64,000 nt of DNA from contig NZ_CP046401.1 of the NCBI RefSeq assembly GCF_009762775.1, forward strand, positions 1,798,001 through 1,862,000. Reading direction: 5' to 3'. This document shows, one piece after another, positions 25,567-35,618 of this stretch. This stretch comes from Maribellus comscasis. GTDB lineage: Bacteria; Bacteroidota; Bacteroidia; Bacteroidales; Prolixibacteraceae. How positions within the stretch are numbered: the stretch's first letter is position 1; each line of letters opens with the position of its first letter. A model generated the notes under the pieces. That model worked only from the letters and a program-made list of their open reading frames with translations, was not told where the DNA came from and searched no databases. Position numbers and translations under genes: made by a program.

Positions 25567-28500
25567 ATGAAAAAAATTCGGTTATGCCCGGGTAACATGC
25601 CCGTGGCATATAAAATGCTAATGAAAATGAAACTAACAGTCTTTCTAATTCTAATCACATTTTTAGGCAGTATCGCTTCAGAAAGCTATTCGCAGTCAAC
25701 GAGGCTAACCTTAAATATAAGGAATTCAACCGTGAAAGAAATTCTAGGCCAGATTGAAGATCAAAGTGAATTTCGTTTTTTTTACAGCGATAGAGTGGAT
25801 GTTGACAGAGTCACGTCAATCTCCCAAAAAAATAAAAGAATCTTCGAGATTCTGGATGAATTATTTGACAATACCGGAGTCACCTACGAAGTAAGAGGCC
25901 GGCAAATAGCGCTTTCCAAAGACGAAGAGATCACTAATTTTTCTTTTCTGCAGAGTCGCCAACAGCCAAATACCGTCACAGGTACCGTGACAGACGAGAA
26001 TGGAGAACCGCTCCCCGGTGTAACTGTAATGATTAAAGGTACAATGCAGGGTACGATAACCAATATTGATGGAAATTACACACTGCAAAGTATTCCAGCA
26101 GAAGGGGTTCTGGTATTTTCGTTTGTCGGAATGAGATCACAGGAAATTGAGGTTGGTAATCAAACTTCAATTGATGTAAGCATGGTTACCGATGCAATTG
26201 GTATAGACGAAGTTGTAGCTATTGGTTATGGAGTAACAAAAAAATCGGATTTAACTGGTTCCATAACAACCGTAAAATCTGAAGATCTCGAAAATGTAAA
26301 AATGCAGTCAATAGACCAGGGACTTGTCGGAAGGGCCGCAGGTGTTCAGGTAATCAGTTCATCTGGTGTTCCGGGGTCAGCACCCGCGGTTAGAATCCGT
26401 GGAACGACTTCTCTGCAAGGTGCCAACGAACCGCTGTATGTCATTGACGGATTCCCTATTTATGCAGGCGGAGGCAGTGGCAATGCAGGTGGGCAGGCTG
26501 GATCGTCCAACATCAGCGGTATTTCCAGCATTAATCCGAATGACATCGCCAGTATCGAGATATTGAAAGATGCTTCGGCAACTGCAATATACGGTGCAAG
26601 GGCAGCAAATGGCGTAGTTCTGATAACTACAAAATCCGGATCGATCGGAAATGATAAAATCTCGTTTTCTGCAAATTATGGTTTCCAAAACATTACCCAA
26701 AAACTTGATATGATGGATGCCTATAATTATGCATTGTTACAAAATGAAGCAGTGGTGAACGATGGCGGAGCTGCCATATATTCAGATGAAGACCTGGCAG
26801 AAATTCAAAGCCATCCTGAATTGGCAACGAACTGGCAAGATGAGGTATTTGTAACGGCTCCAACGCAGGAATACAATATTGCTTTTACAGGCGGAGATAA
26901 AAAGACAAATTATGCAATAACCGGTGGATATCTTAAACAAGACGGTATTGTTAAGAACACGGATTTTGAACGTTTTACAGCACGATTAAATCTTAGCCGT
27001 CAGATGAACAATTGGTTAAAAGCAGGAACACATATCACCGCCAACAGAATTTTTTCAAATCAACAAAACACAGACGCCGGTAATGTCATCAGAGGCGCTC
27101 AGCAGTTTAATCCAATATTTCCAATTTATGAAGGAGAGGGTTATTCTTTTGTCCCGATGAACGATGGCGGATATACCGATGTTAACGACGGCATATTAAT
27201 CAATAATCCGGTTGCCACTGTTAATGAAGTGCTTCGGCAAACTCAACGAAATGGTATTCTGGGCGACATTTTTGTAGAAATTAAACTTACCCCTCATTTA
27301 ATAGCGAAAGTAACAGGTGGTGCCAATATATCAAACGTCAAGAATGACACCTATTTACCCATGTCAACACGTGAAGGAGTTGGAAATTCCGGAGTTGGCA
27401 CAATTGCTTACAACCTTAACCAAAACTGGCTAAATGAGAATACGTTAAGCTATATTAATGATTTTGGTGAACATTCAGTAAGTGCGGTCGTTGGTGCTAC
27501 TTTTCAGGAAAACTATTTTGAAGGTGTTTCAGCGTCTTCTCAAGGATATACCAACGATATTCTTCAGGAAAACAATTTAGACGGTGGCGAAGTCTACAAT
27601 ACACCATATTCAAGTAAAACCCGGTGGGGTTTGATATCATATCTCGGTCGTGTTAACTATTCTTATAAAAGTAAATACCTGGCTACAATAGCAGGGAGGA
27701 TTGACGGGTCCTCAAGATTTGGAGCTGACAACAAATACGCTTTCTTTCCTTCAGGTTCTATCGCGTGGAGAGCAAGTGAAGAGGAGTTTATCAAAAATCT
27801 GAATGTATTTTCAAATTTGAAAATTCGCGGAAGTTTTGGATACACCGGTAATCAGGAGATTGGACTGTACAACTCACTACCAACAACAGGAACCCAAACT
27901 TATACGTGGGGTGATGGTTCGCTCGCAACCGGAGTTAGTCCGAATAAAATTCCAAACCCGGGTCTGAAATGGGAAAAAACCGGGCAATTTGATTTTGGTG
28001 TTGATTTCGGCTTTTTTAACAACAGACTGGGTGTTACGGTCGACTATTATCATAAAAAAACCACTCAAATGTTGTATAGTGAGCAAGTACCTTATTCTTC
28101 CGGTTTTACTAATTTCCTTAATAATATTGGCAGCATGCAAAACAAGGGAATAGAGTTGGAAATAAGGGGTGATATTTTCACAGGAGATTTTAAATGGGAT
28201 GCCAATTTTAACCTGTCTGCAAACCGGAATAAAGTACTTAGTCTTGCGGGAGTTTTGTACAAAGATGTGGGGGCAACTCAGGGCGATGTAAAAATTGACA
28301 ACTGGCTCAGACGTATTTGGGTAGGAGAATCAATTGGTGCATTCTTTGGATGGCAGTTTGATGGAATTTTCCAGAATCAGGATGAAGTTGACGCACATAA
28401 TCAGACCATTGGAAATGCCTGGATTGGAGGAAGAAGATATAAAGATGTATCCAGCGAAGACGATAATCCCGAGGACGGAAAATATACAGGTGCACCCGAT

Positions 28501-29031
28501 GGAATAGTTGACAACGCTGACAGACAAATTATCGGGAATGCTCTTCCTGATTTTATTGGAGGTATGAACAACAATTTGTCATATAAGAACTTTAATCTTA
28601 ATGTTTTCTTCCAATGGTCGGTAGGAAATGATATCTTCAGCTATGATAAAACGCAGCTTACATTGCCAACAGGAGGACAAAATGTATTAGCTTATATGAC
28701 AGATCGCTGGACATCTTCAAATCCAAGCAATGTGTTGCCAAAAGCTACAACAAACAGACAGATTGTGATTAATGATTATTACGTGGAAGATGGATCCTAC
28801 CTGAAAATTAAAAATATCCTGCTTGGTTACACATTCCCTCAATCATTGATTAGAGGTATTGACAGGCTTAATGTCTACTGTTCACTAAATAACTTTATCA
28901 CTTTCACCAAATACTCAGGATATGATCCTGAAGTGAGTTACAGGGGTGCTTCAAATCTTACTATGGGAGAAGATTACAGTACATACCCTCAGTCGAAAAC
29001 TGTGATGTTTGGTGTTAAAATTGATTTTTAA
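25567..29031 (+). CDS. SusC/RagA-type TonB-dependent receptor (second locus)
   Basis: The 1,154-residue receptor has a signal peptide ending near residue 43 (ESYSQ) and an STN signalling domain at about 48-115. A carboxypeptidase-regulatory-like domain lies at about 137-212 (GTVTDENGEPLPGVTV, GTMQGTITNIDGNY). The plug (about 218-350; DASATAIYGARAANGVVLIT) precedes the barrel. It should import the sulfated oligosaccharide handled by the four downstream sulfatases and signal to the FecR protein. The domain order is identical to the first receptor, but the sequences have diverged, suggesting different ligands. The 220-bp spacer upstream shows no gene. Confidence 0.95.
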   Translation: MKKIRLCPGNMPVAYKMLMKMKLTVFLILITFLGSIASESYSQSTRLTLNIRNSTVKEILGQIEDQSEFRFFYSDRVDVDRVTSISQKNKRIFEILDELFDNTGVTYEVRGRQIALSKDEEITNFSFLQSRQQPNTVTGTVTDENGEPLPGVTVMIKGTMQGTITNIDGNYTLQSIPAEGVLVFSFVGMRSQEIEVGNQTSIDVSMVTDAIGIDEVVAIGYGVTKKSDLTGSITTVKSEDLENVKMQSIDQGLVGRAAGVQVISSSGVPGSAPAVRIRGTTSLQGANEPLYVIDGFPIYAGGGSGNAGGQAGSSNISGISSINPNDIASIEILKDASATAIYGARAANGVVLITTKSGSIGNDKISFSANYGFQNITQKLDMMDAYNYALLQNEAVVNDGGAAIYSDEDLAEIQSHPELATNWQDEVFVTAPTQEYNIAFTGGDKKTNYAITGGYLKQDGIVKNTDFERFTARLNLSRQMNNWLKAGTHITANRIFSNQQNTDAGNVIRGAQQFNPIFPIYEGEGYSFVPMNDGGYTDVNDGILINNPVATVNEVLRQTQRNGILGDIFVEIKLTPHLIAKVTGGANISNVKNDTYLPMSTREGVGNSGVGTIAYNLNQNWLNENTLSYINDFGEHSVSAVVGATFQENYFEGVSASSQGYTNDILQENNLDGGEVYNTPYSSKTRWGLISYLGRVNYSYKSKYLATIAGRIDGSSRFGADNKYAFFPSGSIAWRASEEEFIKNLNVFSNLKIRGSFGYTGNQEIGLYNSLPTTGTQTYTWGDGSLATGVSPNKIPNPGLKWEKTGQFDFGVDFGFFNNRLGVTVDYYHKKTTQMLYSEQVPYSSGFTNFLNNIGSMQNKGIELEIRGDIFTGDFKWDANFNLSANRNKVLSLAGVLYKDVGATQGDVKIDNWLRRIWVGESIGAFFGWQFDGIFQNQDEVDAHNQTIGNAWIGGRRYKDVSSEDDNPEDGKYTGAPDGIVDNADRQIIGNALPDFIGGMNNNLSYKNFNLNVFFQWSVGNDIFSYDKTQLTLPTGGQNVLAYMTDRWTSSNPSNVLPKATTNRQIVINDYYVEDGSYLKIKNILLGYTFPQSLIRGIDRLNVYCSLNNFITFTKYSGYDPEVSYRGASNLTMGEDYSTYPQSKTVMFGVKIDF

Positions 29032-29058
29032 TTTTAAAAATTGAAAAAGTATAAAATT

Positions 29059-30570
29059 ATGAAAAAGCTGATATGTTTAATATTAATAATAATACCTGCA
29101 ACCCTTTTTAATTCGTGTAGCGATTTTCTTGAGGAGAATCCCGTTGACAGGTATGTGGTAAGTAATGTATATACTGATGAAGCGGGAGCTATAGCATCAG
29201 TAACTGCAGTATACAACAGGCTGTATTCTCTATATGAAAGACTTATGTATTTGGTATTTGACTTACCCGTGGATGACGAGAAGAACGGGCAAGGTATGCC
29301 AAACCAATATCTACAAAATCTGGAATATATGAGACATACACCAAACAATACGTTTATAAGGAATTTCTGGAGGGATAGTTACAATGCAATCTACAGAGCA
29401 AACAGTGCCCTCGAACAGATTCCAAATATAGAAATGGATGAAACACTGAAAACCAGGTTGATAAATGAAGCAAAATTTCTCAGAGCATTATACTATTTCA
29501 ATTTGGTGAGGGCATTTGGTGATGTCCCGCTGGCGCTTGGGACAAGTATAGAAGAAACAGTAACAGAGCGTGCCCCGGTGAGCGAAGTATATGCCCAAAT
29601 TATTAATGATTTAAATGATGCAAAGGCATTACCCAAAAGCTATTCAGGATCAGATGTAGGAAGGGCAACCAGCGGAGCTGCATCAGTGCTTCTTGGTTAT
29701 GTTTATGCAACGATGAAAAATTGGAGTGCAGCTGTAACAGAGTTAGGTGCTGTTGTTGATAACGAAGGTTCTTATGGATATGGACTTTGGGACGATTTAA
29801 AAGACAATTACCGGATTGCTACAGAAAATGGCAAAGAGTGTGTATTTAGTGTTCAATTTGCAGATCCTCCCTCCAATGGGAACGGCGACATGCAGCTTTC
29901 CGGTCCAAAATATACATTACAAGCCGAATATGGAATCATTGCAATACCGGGAATACAGGGATGTAATGAAGCAGATATTCCTTGTGAAGAACTTTACAGC
30001 CAATACGATGACGAAGACCAGAGAAAGTTTATAATTTTTAGCAAGGAATTTGTTAGCCCGACGAATGGGCAGACCTATTATACACAGATTCCTGTTTATC
30101 ATTCGCATTGGGAAGATGGTGAGACAGTATCTGGCAATTCAGATTGTAACACCTATGTTCTTCGTTACGCAGATGCATTATTATTGTATGCAGAAGCTTT
30201 GAATGAGAACGGAGATCCCGAAAATGCTTACACCCATCTCCAGAGAGTAAGAAGCAGAGCTTATAAAAATGATTCCAAGGGTGTTTTGGAAGGAGATAAA
30301 ACACAGGAAAATGTCAGAGCATGGGTGCGACAGGAACGTTGGCAAGAACTTGCCCACGAAGGGAAAAGATGGTTTGATCTGGTTCGCTGGGGAATACTAA
30401 AGGAAAGAATGACAGAACATGCGAACAACGAAGTTGCCCTTGGTGGTTACGAATCACATAAAAAACAAGAAATTATTGCAAATTTTAAAGATGCGATGAA
30501 CCTTATGCCCATTCCTCAGGAAGAACTCGACGCCAACCAATTGTTGGTTCAAAATCCAGGATGGGAATAG
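29059..30570 (+). CDS. SusD/RagB-family glycan-binding lipoprotein (second locus)
   Basis: The 503-residue lipoprotein has its lipobox at LFNSC. The N-terminal SusD helices include AKFLRALYYFNLVRAFGDVPL, which is the family hallmark, and the C-terminal RagB region includes VRQERWQELAHEGKRWFDLV. The ATG at 29059 gives a compact signal peptide; the longer frame starts with TTG at 29041. It follows the SusC gene by 27 bp and pairs with that receptor at the cell surface. A hairpin follows before the sulfatase genes. Confidence 0.95.
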   Translation: MKKLICLILIIIPATLFNSCSDFLEENPVDRYVVSNVYTDEAGAIASVTAVYNRLYSLYERLMYLVFDLPVDDEKNGQGMPNQYLQNLEYMRHTPNNTFIRNFWRDSYNAIYRANSALEQIPNIEMDETLKTRLINEAKFLRALYYFNLVRAFGDVPLALGTSIEETVTERAPVSEVYAQIINDLNDAKALPKSYSGSDVGRATSGAASVLLGYVYATMKNWSAAVTELGAVVDNEGSYGYGLWDDLKDNYRIATENGKECVFSVQFADPPSNGNGDMQLSGPKYTLQAEYGIIAIPGIQGCNEADIPCEELYSQYDDEDQRKFIIFSKEFVSPTNGQTYYTQIPVYHSHWEDGETVSGNSDCNTYVLRYADALLLYAEALNENGDPENAYTHLQRVRSRAYKNDSKGVLEGDKTQENVRAWVRQERWQELAHEGKRWFDLVRWGILKERMTEHANNEVALGGYESHKKQEIIANFKDAMNLMPIPQEELDANQLLVQNPGWE

Positions 30571-30600
30571 ATAGTCGATTTTTGTTTAGTTAATGTTACA

Positions 30601-30629
30601 GATAGCTTTCAGTTCATCTGAAAGCTATC
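30601..30629 (+). terminator. Hairpin between SusD and the sulfatase genes
   Basis: GATAGCTTTCAG (30601-30612) pairs perfectly with CTGAAAGCTATC (30618-30629) around a 5-base loop, followed by CCTTCTT rather than a clean T run. It may attenuate or process the transcript, giving more SusCD than enzyme mRNA. Confidence 0.6.
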
Positions 30630-30682
30630 CCTTCTTAAATATTGTATTAATTTTACGATAATCAACTTTTAAGATAGAAACT

Positions 30683-32302
30683 ATGTACCAAAATTATCAA
30701 ATCCGAATTGTCTTTTTACTGGCTATTTTCAGCGTGTTAATTATCTCCTGTTCTCCCCAACAGGAAGAAACCAGGCAGCCGCCAAATATCATTTATATCA
30801 TGAGTGACGACCATGCCTACCAGGCAATCAGCGCGTATGGTTATGGTTTAAACGAAACGCCAAATATTGACAGACTGGCAAACGAAGGAGCAATTTTCAC
30901 CAGGGCTTGTGTAACCAACTCCATTTGTGCCCCCAGCAGGGCGGTCATGTTAACCGGAAAACACAGCTTTGTAAATGGTAAAGTGGACAATGTTCAGCCT
31001 TTTAACTGGGATCAGCCCAATTTCCCAAAATTACTACAGGCAGCCGGGTACCAAACCGCAATGATCGGTAAAATCCATTTGGATGGCAGCCCGCAGGGAT
31101 TTGATTATTCAATGGTGTTACGGGGCCAAGGCAATTATTACAATCCTGAGTTTATGGTTAACGGGAGTGGAAAATGGGAACGGATTGAAGGTTATTGCAC
31201 CGACATCATTACCGACAGTTTGCTGAACTGGCTGCAACACAAAAGAGACCCAAACAAACCCTTTTGCGCTTTATACCACCAAAAAGCTCCGCACCGTAAC
31301 TGGAAACCGGCTCAGGAATATCTTACGTTGTTCGACGATAAAACATTTGAGCCTCCATCCAACTACTTCGATGATTATAAAAACCGGGGAACTGCTGCAA
31401 AAGAACAGGAGATGAAAGTTGACGGTCATGCGCAATGGGGACACGATTTCAAAATGATTGTTGACCCCAATGGAGACAGCACAGGATTTATGAATCAACT
31501 AAAACGTTTCAACCAGGAACAGCTGGATGACTGGCTGGCGGCATATACTCCAAAAAATGAAGCGATGAAAGCACAAAAGCTTTCAGAGAAAGAAGTTGCA
31601 CTTTGGAAATTTAACCGTTACATCAAAGATTATCTGCGCTGCATCCAATCAGTTGACGACGGTGTGGGCGAATTGCTTGATTATCTTGATAAATCAGGAT
31701 TAGCTGAAAATACAATCATAGTTTACACTTCCGACCAGGGATTTTATCTTGGTGAACATGGCTGGTTTGACAAACGGTTTATGTATGAAGAATCGTTCAA
31801 AACACCACTTCTTGTAAGGTACCCGAAAGAGATTAAACCCAACACAAAAATTGCAAAGTTGGTTCAGAATCTCGACTTTGCTCCTACTTTTCTTGATTAT
31901 GCAGGTGTTGAAATTCCGGAAGAAATGCAGGGAGAATCTTTCCGCAAACTGGTAAGCGGAGAAACAGATGAGTGGCGTGATGCTGTTTATTACACCTACT
32001 ATGAATATCCGTCGGTTCACATGGTAAAACGCCATTACGGTGTTGCAACTGAACGTTATAAACTGATGCATTTTTACTATGATATTGACGAATGGGAAAT
32101 GTATGATTTGGAAAAAGACCCGACTGAAATGCATAATATTTATGACGACCCGGCCTATGCAGACGTTCAAGAAATGATGCACGAAAAACTAACAGAATTG
32201 CGCAAATATTATGGCGACAGCGACGAGATGGATCAAAAATACCTCAAGGAATATCTCGATGTAATGGAACAAAGAAGACAAGCAAGAGAGGCACGTCAGT
32301 AA
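30683..32302 (+). CDS. Family S1 sulfatase, GlcNAc-6-sulfatase-like lipoprotein
   Basis: The 539-residue enzyme has a lipobox at Cys23 (LIISC), the metal pair in IMSDDHAYQ, and the formylglycine motif C-A-P-S-R with Cys82. Late active-site residues lie in SDQGFYLGEHGWFDKR. The C-terminal HFYYDIDEWEMYDLEKDP block is typical of the S1_11-type N-acetylglucosamine-6-O-sulfatases; subfamily assignment is by resemblance. It is very similar along its whole length to the next gene, indicating tandem duplication. First of four consecutive sulfatases. Confidence 0.92.
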   Translation: MYQNYQIRIVFLLAIFSVLIISCSPQQEETRQPPNIIYIMSDDHAYQAISAYGYGLNETPNIDRLANEGAIFTRACVTNSICAPSRAVMLTGKHSFVNGKVDNVQPFNWDQPNFPKLLQAAGYQTAMIGKIHLDGSPQGFDYSMVLRGQGNYYNPEFMVNGSGKWERIEGYCTDIITDSLLNWLQHKRDPNKPFCALYHQKAPHRNWKPAQEYLTLFDDKTFEPPSNYFDDYKNRGTAAKEQEMKVDGHAQWGHDFKMIVDPNGDSTGFMNQLKRFNQEQLDDWLAAYTPKNEAMKAQKLSEKEVALWKFNRYIKDYLRCIQSVDDGVGELLDYLDKSGLAENTIIVYTSDQGFYLGEHGWFDKRFMYEESFKTPLLVRYPKEIKPNTKIAKLVQNLDFAPTFLDYAGVEIPEEMQGESFRKLVSGETDEWRDAVYYTYYEYPSVHMVKRHYGVATERYKLMHFYYDIDEWEMYDLEKDPTEMHNIYDDPAYADVQEMMHEKLTELRKYYGDSDEMDQKYLKEYLDVMEQRRQAREARQ

Positions 32303-32433
32303 CAGTAAAAGGGGTGAGTTTTTACACTGTATATGGCACAAAGCTTAAATGTATTCTTAAAACTTTTAATTTAAAAAATCACCCGGGAGAAAGAAATATA
32401 ATCTAAAAAACGGTCAAATCATCCACAACAAAA

Positions 32434-34071
32434 ATGAAAAATCACAAAATGAAGCGAAATCTATTAAAATCACTTTTCATTGTCGCAGTTATAACAGGAA
32501 TTTTTGCTTGTACCTCTACTCCTCAAAAAGAGGAGCAAAAACCCAATATCATCTATATAATGAGCGACGATCACGGCTACCAGGCAATTAGCGCATACGG
32601 TTTTGGTATTAACCAAACGCCGAATATCGATCGGATCGCCGAAGGAGGGGCTATTTTCACCAGATCATGTGTCACCAATTCGCTTTGTGCACCAAGCCGG
32701 GCTGTTTTACTCACCGGAAAACACAGTTTTAAAAATGGCAAAGTAGATAATGTACAAGCCTTTAACTGGGATCAACCCAATTTTCCCAAAATACTTCAGG
32801 CCAATGGTTACCAAACAGCGATGATTGGAAAAATCCACCTGGATGGAATTCCGCAGGGGTTTGATTTTTCAATGGTACTTCCCGGACAAGGAAACTACTA
32901 TAACCCTGATTTCCTTATTGAAGGCAAAAAAGTGCAAAAAAAGGGATACGTTACTGAGATTATTACAGAAACAGCCCTCGACTGGTTAAAAAATAAACGT
33001 GATCAGAATAAACCATTTTGTCTGCTGTATCATCAAAAGGCCCCCCACCGCGAATGGATGCCCGCCGAAAAATATTACAAACAATACACTAAAATGGAAT
33101 TTGAAGAGCCCGCTACTCTTTTTGATGATTTTGAAGGCAGAGGAACAGCAGCAAAAGAAGCTGAAATGAATATTTTGAAACATCAGAATTGGGCCGGCGA
33201 TTCAAAACTTTATCCTGAGGTAATGGACGAGCTTGGGATAGAAGAAACCTCAAACTGGGGAGTAAATGCTTTTAATAACAACACCGGAAGAATGGATGAA
33301 GTCCAAAAAGCTGCCTGGGACGCTGTGTATCAACCTATAAATGAAGAATTCAAAAAAATCTATCCGTCGATAAAATCAGACAAAAAAGAACTGATGCATT
33401 GGCGCTACGAACGTTATATGCAGGATTATTTAGCTTGTATTGCATCGGTTGACGAAGGAGTTGGAAAATTGCTCGATTATCTGGATGAAGCAGGACTGGC
33501 CGACAATACCATTGTTGTTTACACTTCCGACCAGGGTTTTTACCTCGGAGAGCATGGCTGGTTTGATAAACGTTTTATGTACAAAGAGTCTTTCAGAACA
33601 CCGTTGCTCATACGATATCCCAAAGAAATTAAACCGGGAACAAAAATTAACAAGTTGGTTCAAAACCTTGACTTTGCCCCCACATTTCTTGATTATGCGG
33701 GATTGGAAACTCCCACCGAAATGCAGGGAGAGTCTTTCCGCGACCTCGTAGGTGGCAAAACAGAACAATTCCGCGATTTTGCTTATTACACCTATTATGA
33801 ATACCCGTCTATTCACATGGTAAAAAGGCACTACGGCGTAGCTACCGACAGGTATAAACTCATCCACTTTTATTATGATATTGATGAATGGGAATTATAC
33901 GATTTGGAAGAAGATCCAATGGAAATGAAAAATGTATACGACGATCCGGCGTATGCCGACGTTCGGGAAATGATGCACGAAAAACTCGACACTGCCAGAG
34001 AATATTACGAAGACAGCGATGCTAACGATCAAAAATATCTGAAAGCCTACCTCGATGTTCAGGCACAATGA
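32434..34071 (+). CDS. Family S1 sulfatase, GlcNAc-6-sulfatase-like lipoprotein (duplicate)
   Basis: The 545-residue protein is closely similar to the preceding gene product: MSDDHGYQAISAYGFG, the formylglycine motif C-A-P-S-R with Cys85, SDQGFYLGEHGWFDKR, and HFYYDIDEWELYDLEEDP. The lipobox is at Cys26 (GIFAC). It differs in a middle insert near residues 245-300 (TSNWGVNAFNNNTGRMDEVQ), a region that could line the substrate cleft. Two near-identical enzymes suggest acting on the same sulfate at different chain positions. A 131-bp spacer precedes it, and the next sulfatase starts 28 bp after it. Confidence 0.92.
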   Translation: MKNHKMKRNLLKSLFIVAVITGIFACTSTPQKEEQKPNIIYIMSDDHGYQAISAYGFGINQTPNIDRIAEGGAIFTRSCVTNSLCAPSRAVLLTGKHSFKNGKVDNVQAFNWDQPNFPKILQANGYQTAMIGKIHLDGIPQGFDFSMVLPGQGNYYNPDFLIEGKKVQKKGYVTEIITETALDWLKNKRDQNKPFCLLYHQKAPHREWMPAEKYYKQYTKMEFEEPATLFDDFEGRGTAAKEAEMNILKHQNWAGDSKLYPEVMDELGIEETSNWGVNAFNNNTGRMDEVQKAAWDAVYQPINEEFKKIYPSIKSDKKELMHWRYERYMQDYLACIASVDEGVGKLLDYLDEAGLADNTIVVYTSDQGFYLGEHGWFDKRFMYKESFRTPLLIRYPKEIKPGTKINKLVQNLDFAPTFLDYAGLETPTEMQGESFRDLVGGKTEQFRDFAYYTYYEYPSIHMVKRHYGVATDRYKLIHFYYDIDEWELYDLEEDPMEMKNVYDDPAYADVREMMHEKLDTAREYYEDSDANDQKYLKAYLDVQAQ

Positions 34072-34099
34072 TAAAATAATAATGAATTAAAGAAGTCAA

Positions 34100-35617
34100 A
34101 TGAGTTTATTTAGCGCTGCCATAGTAAGAATAAATTCCCTGAGCAGGTACTTATTTCTTTTGTGTTGGTTTATCCTGCCAAATTTTTCAAATGCCCAACC
34201 CAATATTTTGCTCATATTCTCCGATGATCTGAACACACGTATAGGCCCTTATATGGATGTAAACAAACACACACCAAACCTTGACCGATTGGCAAGTGAA
34301 GGCGTTATGTTTACCAGAGCTTATTGCCAGTATCCGCTTTGCGGACCGTCAAGAGCATCGATTATGAGTGGTTTATACCCGGCAAGCAACGGCGTTTTGG
34401 TAAATGACGACAAACCTGGTAGCTACAAAAAAATAAACCCGGCTTTAAAAGACCATCCGTCAATGGCTGGATTTTTCAGGGAACAGGGGTATTTCACGGC
34501 CCGCGTATCAAAAATATTTCATATGGGAGTACCCGGTGGAATTGAACGCGGAGAACCGGGAGGCGACGACCCCACCTCATGGGATTACGCTTTTAACGTG
34601 ATGGGACCGGAAACCCTGAGCCCGGGTAAACTGGAGTTGCTTTCCCCAAAAAGCCTTCATTACGGAGGCAACTTTGCGCGAATGATTTTACCCGATTCAC
34701 TACGTTTTTACCAAACCGACTATATCGCCGCCAACCAGGCCATTGCCATCCTCGAAAGTCGTGCGAAAAAGCCGGCTGAAGGCGCAACAAACAAAAAAAA
34801 GATAAAACCGGATGCTCCTTTTTTCCTGGCCGTTGGATTTGTAAGACCTCACGTTCCGCTTATTTCAACTGAAAGTTGTTTTGCCCATTATCCCGACGAA
34901 GAGTCGGTTCTGCCACCGGTTGTGGTTAGCGATGATGTACCGGAACAGGCACTTCGGAGACAAAACGAAAAAATCTGGGGTATGAATGAACTTCAGAAAA
35001 AGAAAACCATAAGTTCATATATGGCCAGTGTGCGGTTTATGGATCAACAGGTTGGGCGGCTTCTAAACACGATCGACCAACTGGATTTACGCAAAAACAC
35101 CATCGTAATTTTCCTTTCCGATCATGGTTACAATTTAGGTGAACACGATTGCTGGTCCAAAACCAGTTTATGGGAAGGGACCGTCAGGGTACCATTGATT
35201 ATTTCAGTTCCTGGAACAGAGGATAATTACAGAGGGGAGTTTCAATCCATTGTTGAACTTATTGATCTTTACCCGACATTGGTTGATCTCTGCGGATATT
35301 CAAAAGAAGCCCCTGATATTTTGCAGGGTCAAAGCCTCGCTGACGTCATAAAAAATGGCGAGCAAGCGGATAAAAAAACTGACGCATTTACGGTAACCGA
35401 CCGGGGTGAATCGGGAACTTTGGTTTTTGGCGACTACAGATACACGCGTTGGGGAGCCGAAGTTGGGGAAGAAAATGAGGAATTGTATAACCACATATCA
35501 GACCCGGAAGAACATAAAAATCTGGTAAATGATGCCTCTGCAAAAAACGACCTGGAAACAATGAGAAAAAGATTTGATGCGGCAAAAGAGAAATCAACAA
35601 AATCACTAACTCAATAA
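34100..35617 (+). CDS. Family S1 sulfatase, iduronate-2-sulfatase-like
   Basis: The 505-residue exported enzyme has a hydrophobic signal segment to about residue 32. The metal pair is in IFSDDLNTRIG, and the formylglycine motif C-G-P-S-R has Cys81. LAVGFVRPHVPL and FLSDHGYNLGEHDCWSK are characteristic of the iduronate-2-sulfatase-like S1_7 group. Unlike its neighbours it has no lipobox, so it is probably periplasmic or released. It could remove 2-O-sulfate from uronic acid or another sulfated sugar; S1_7 members are functionally varied. It ends 1 bp before the next sulfatase gene, so translation is probably coupled. Confidence 0.92.
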   Translation: MSLFSAAIVRINSLSRYLFLLCWFILPNFSNAQPNILLIFSDDLNTRIGPYMDVNKHTPNLDRLASEGVMFTRAYCQYPLCGPSRASIMSGLYPASNGVLVNDDKPGSYKKINPALKDHPSMAGFFREQGYFTARVSKIFHMGVPGGIERGEPGGDDPTSWDYAFNVMGPETLSPGKLELLSPKSLHYGGNFARMILPDSLRFYQTDYIAANQAIAILESRAKKPAEGATNKKKIKPDAPFFLAVGFVRPHVPLISTESCFAHYPDEESVLPPVVVSDDVPEQALRRQNEKIWGMNELQKKKTISSYMASVRFMDQQVGRLLNTIDQLDLRKNTIVIFLSDHGYNLGEHDCWSKTSLWEGTVRVPLIISVPGTEDNYRGEFQSIVELIDLYPTLVDLCGYSKEAPDILQGQSLADVIKNGEQADKKTDAFTVTDRGESGTLVFGDYRYTRWGAEVGEENEELYNHISDPEEHKNLVNDASAKNDLETMRKRFDAAKEKSTKSLTQ

Positions 35618-35618
35618 A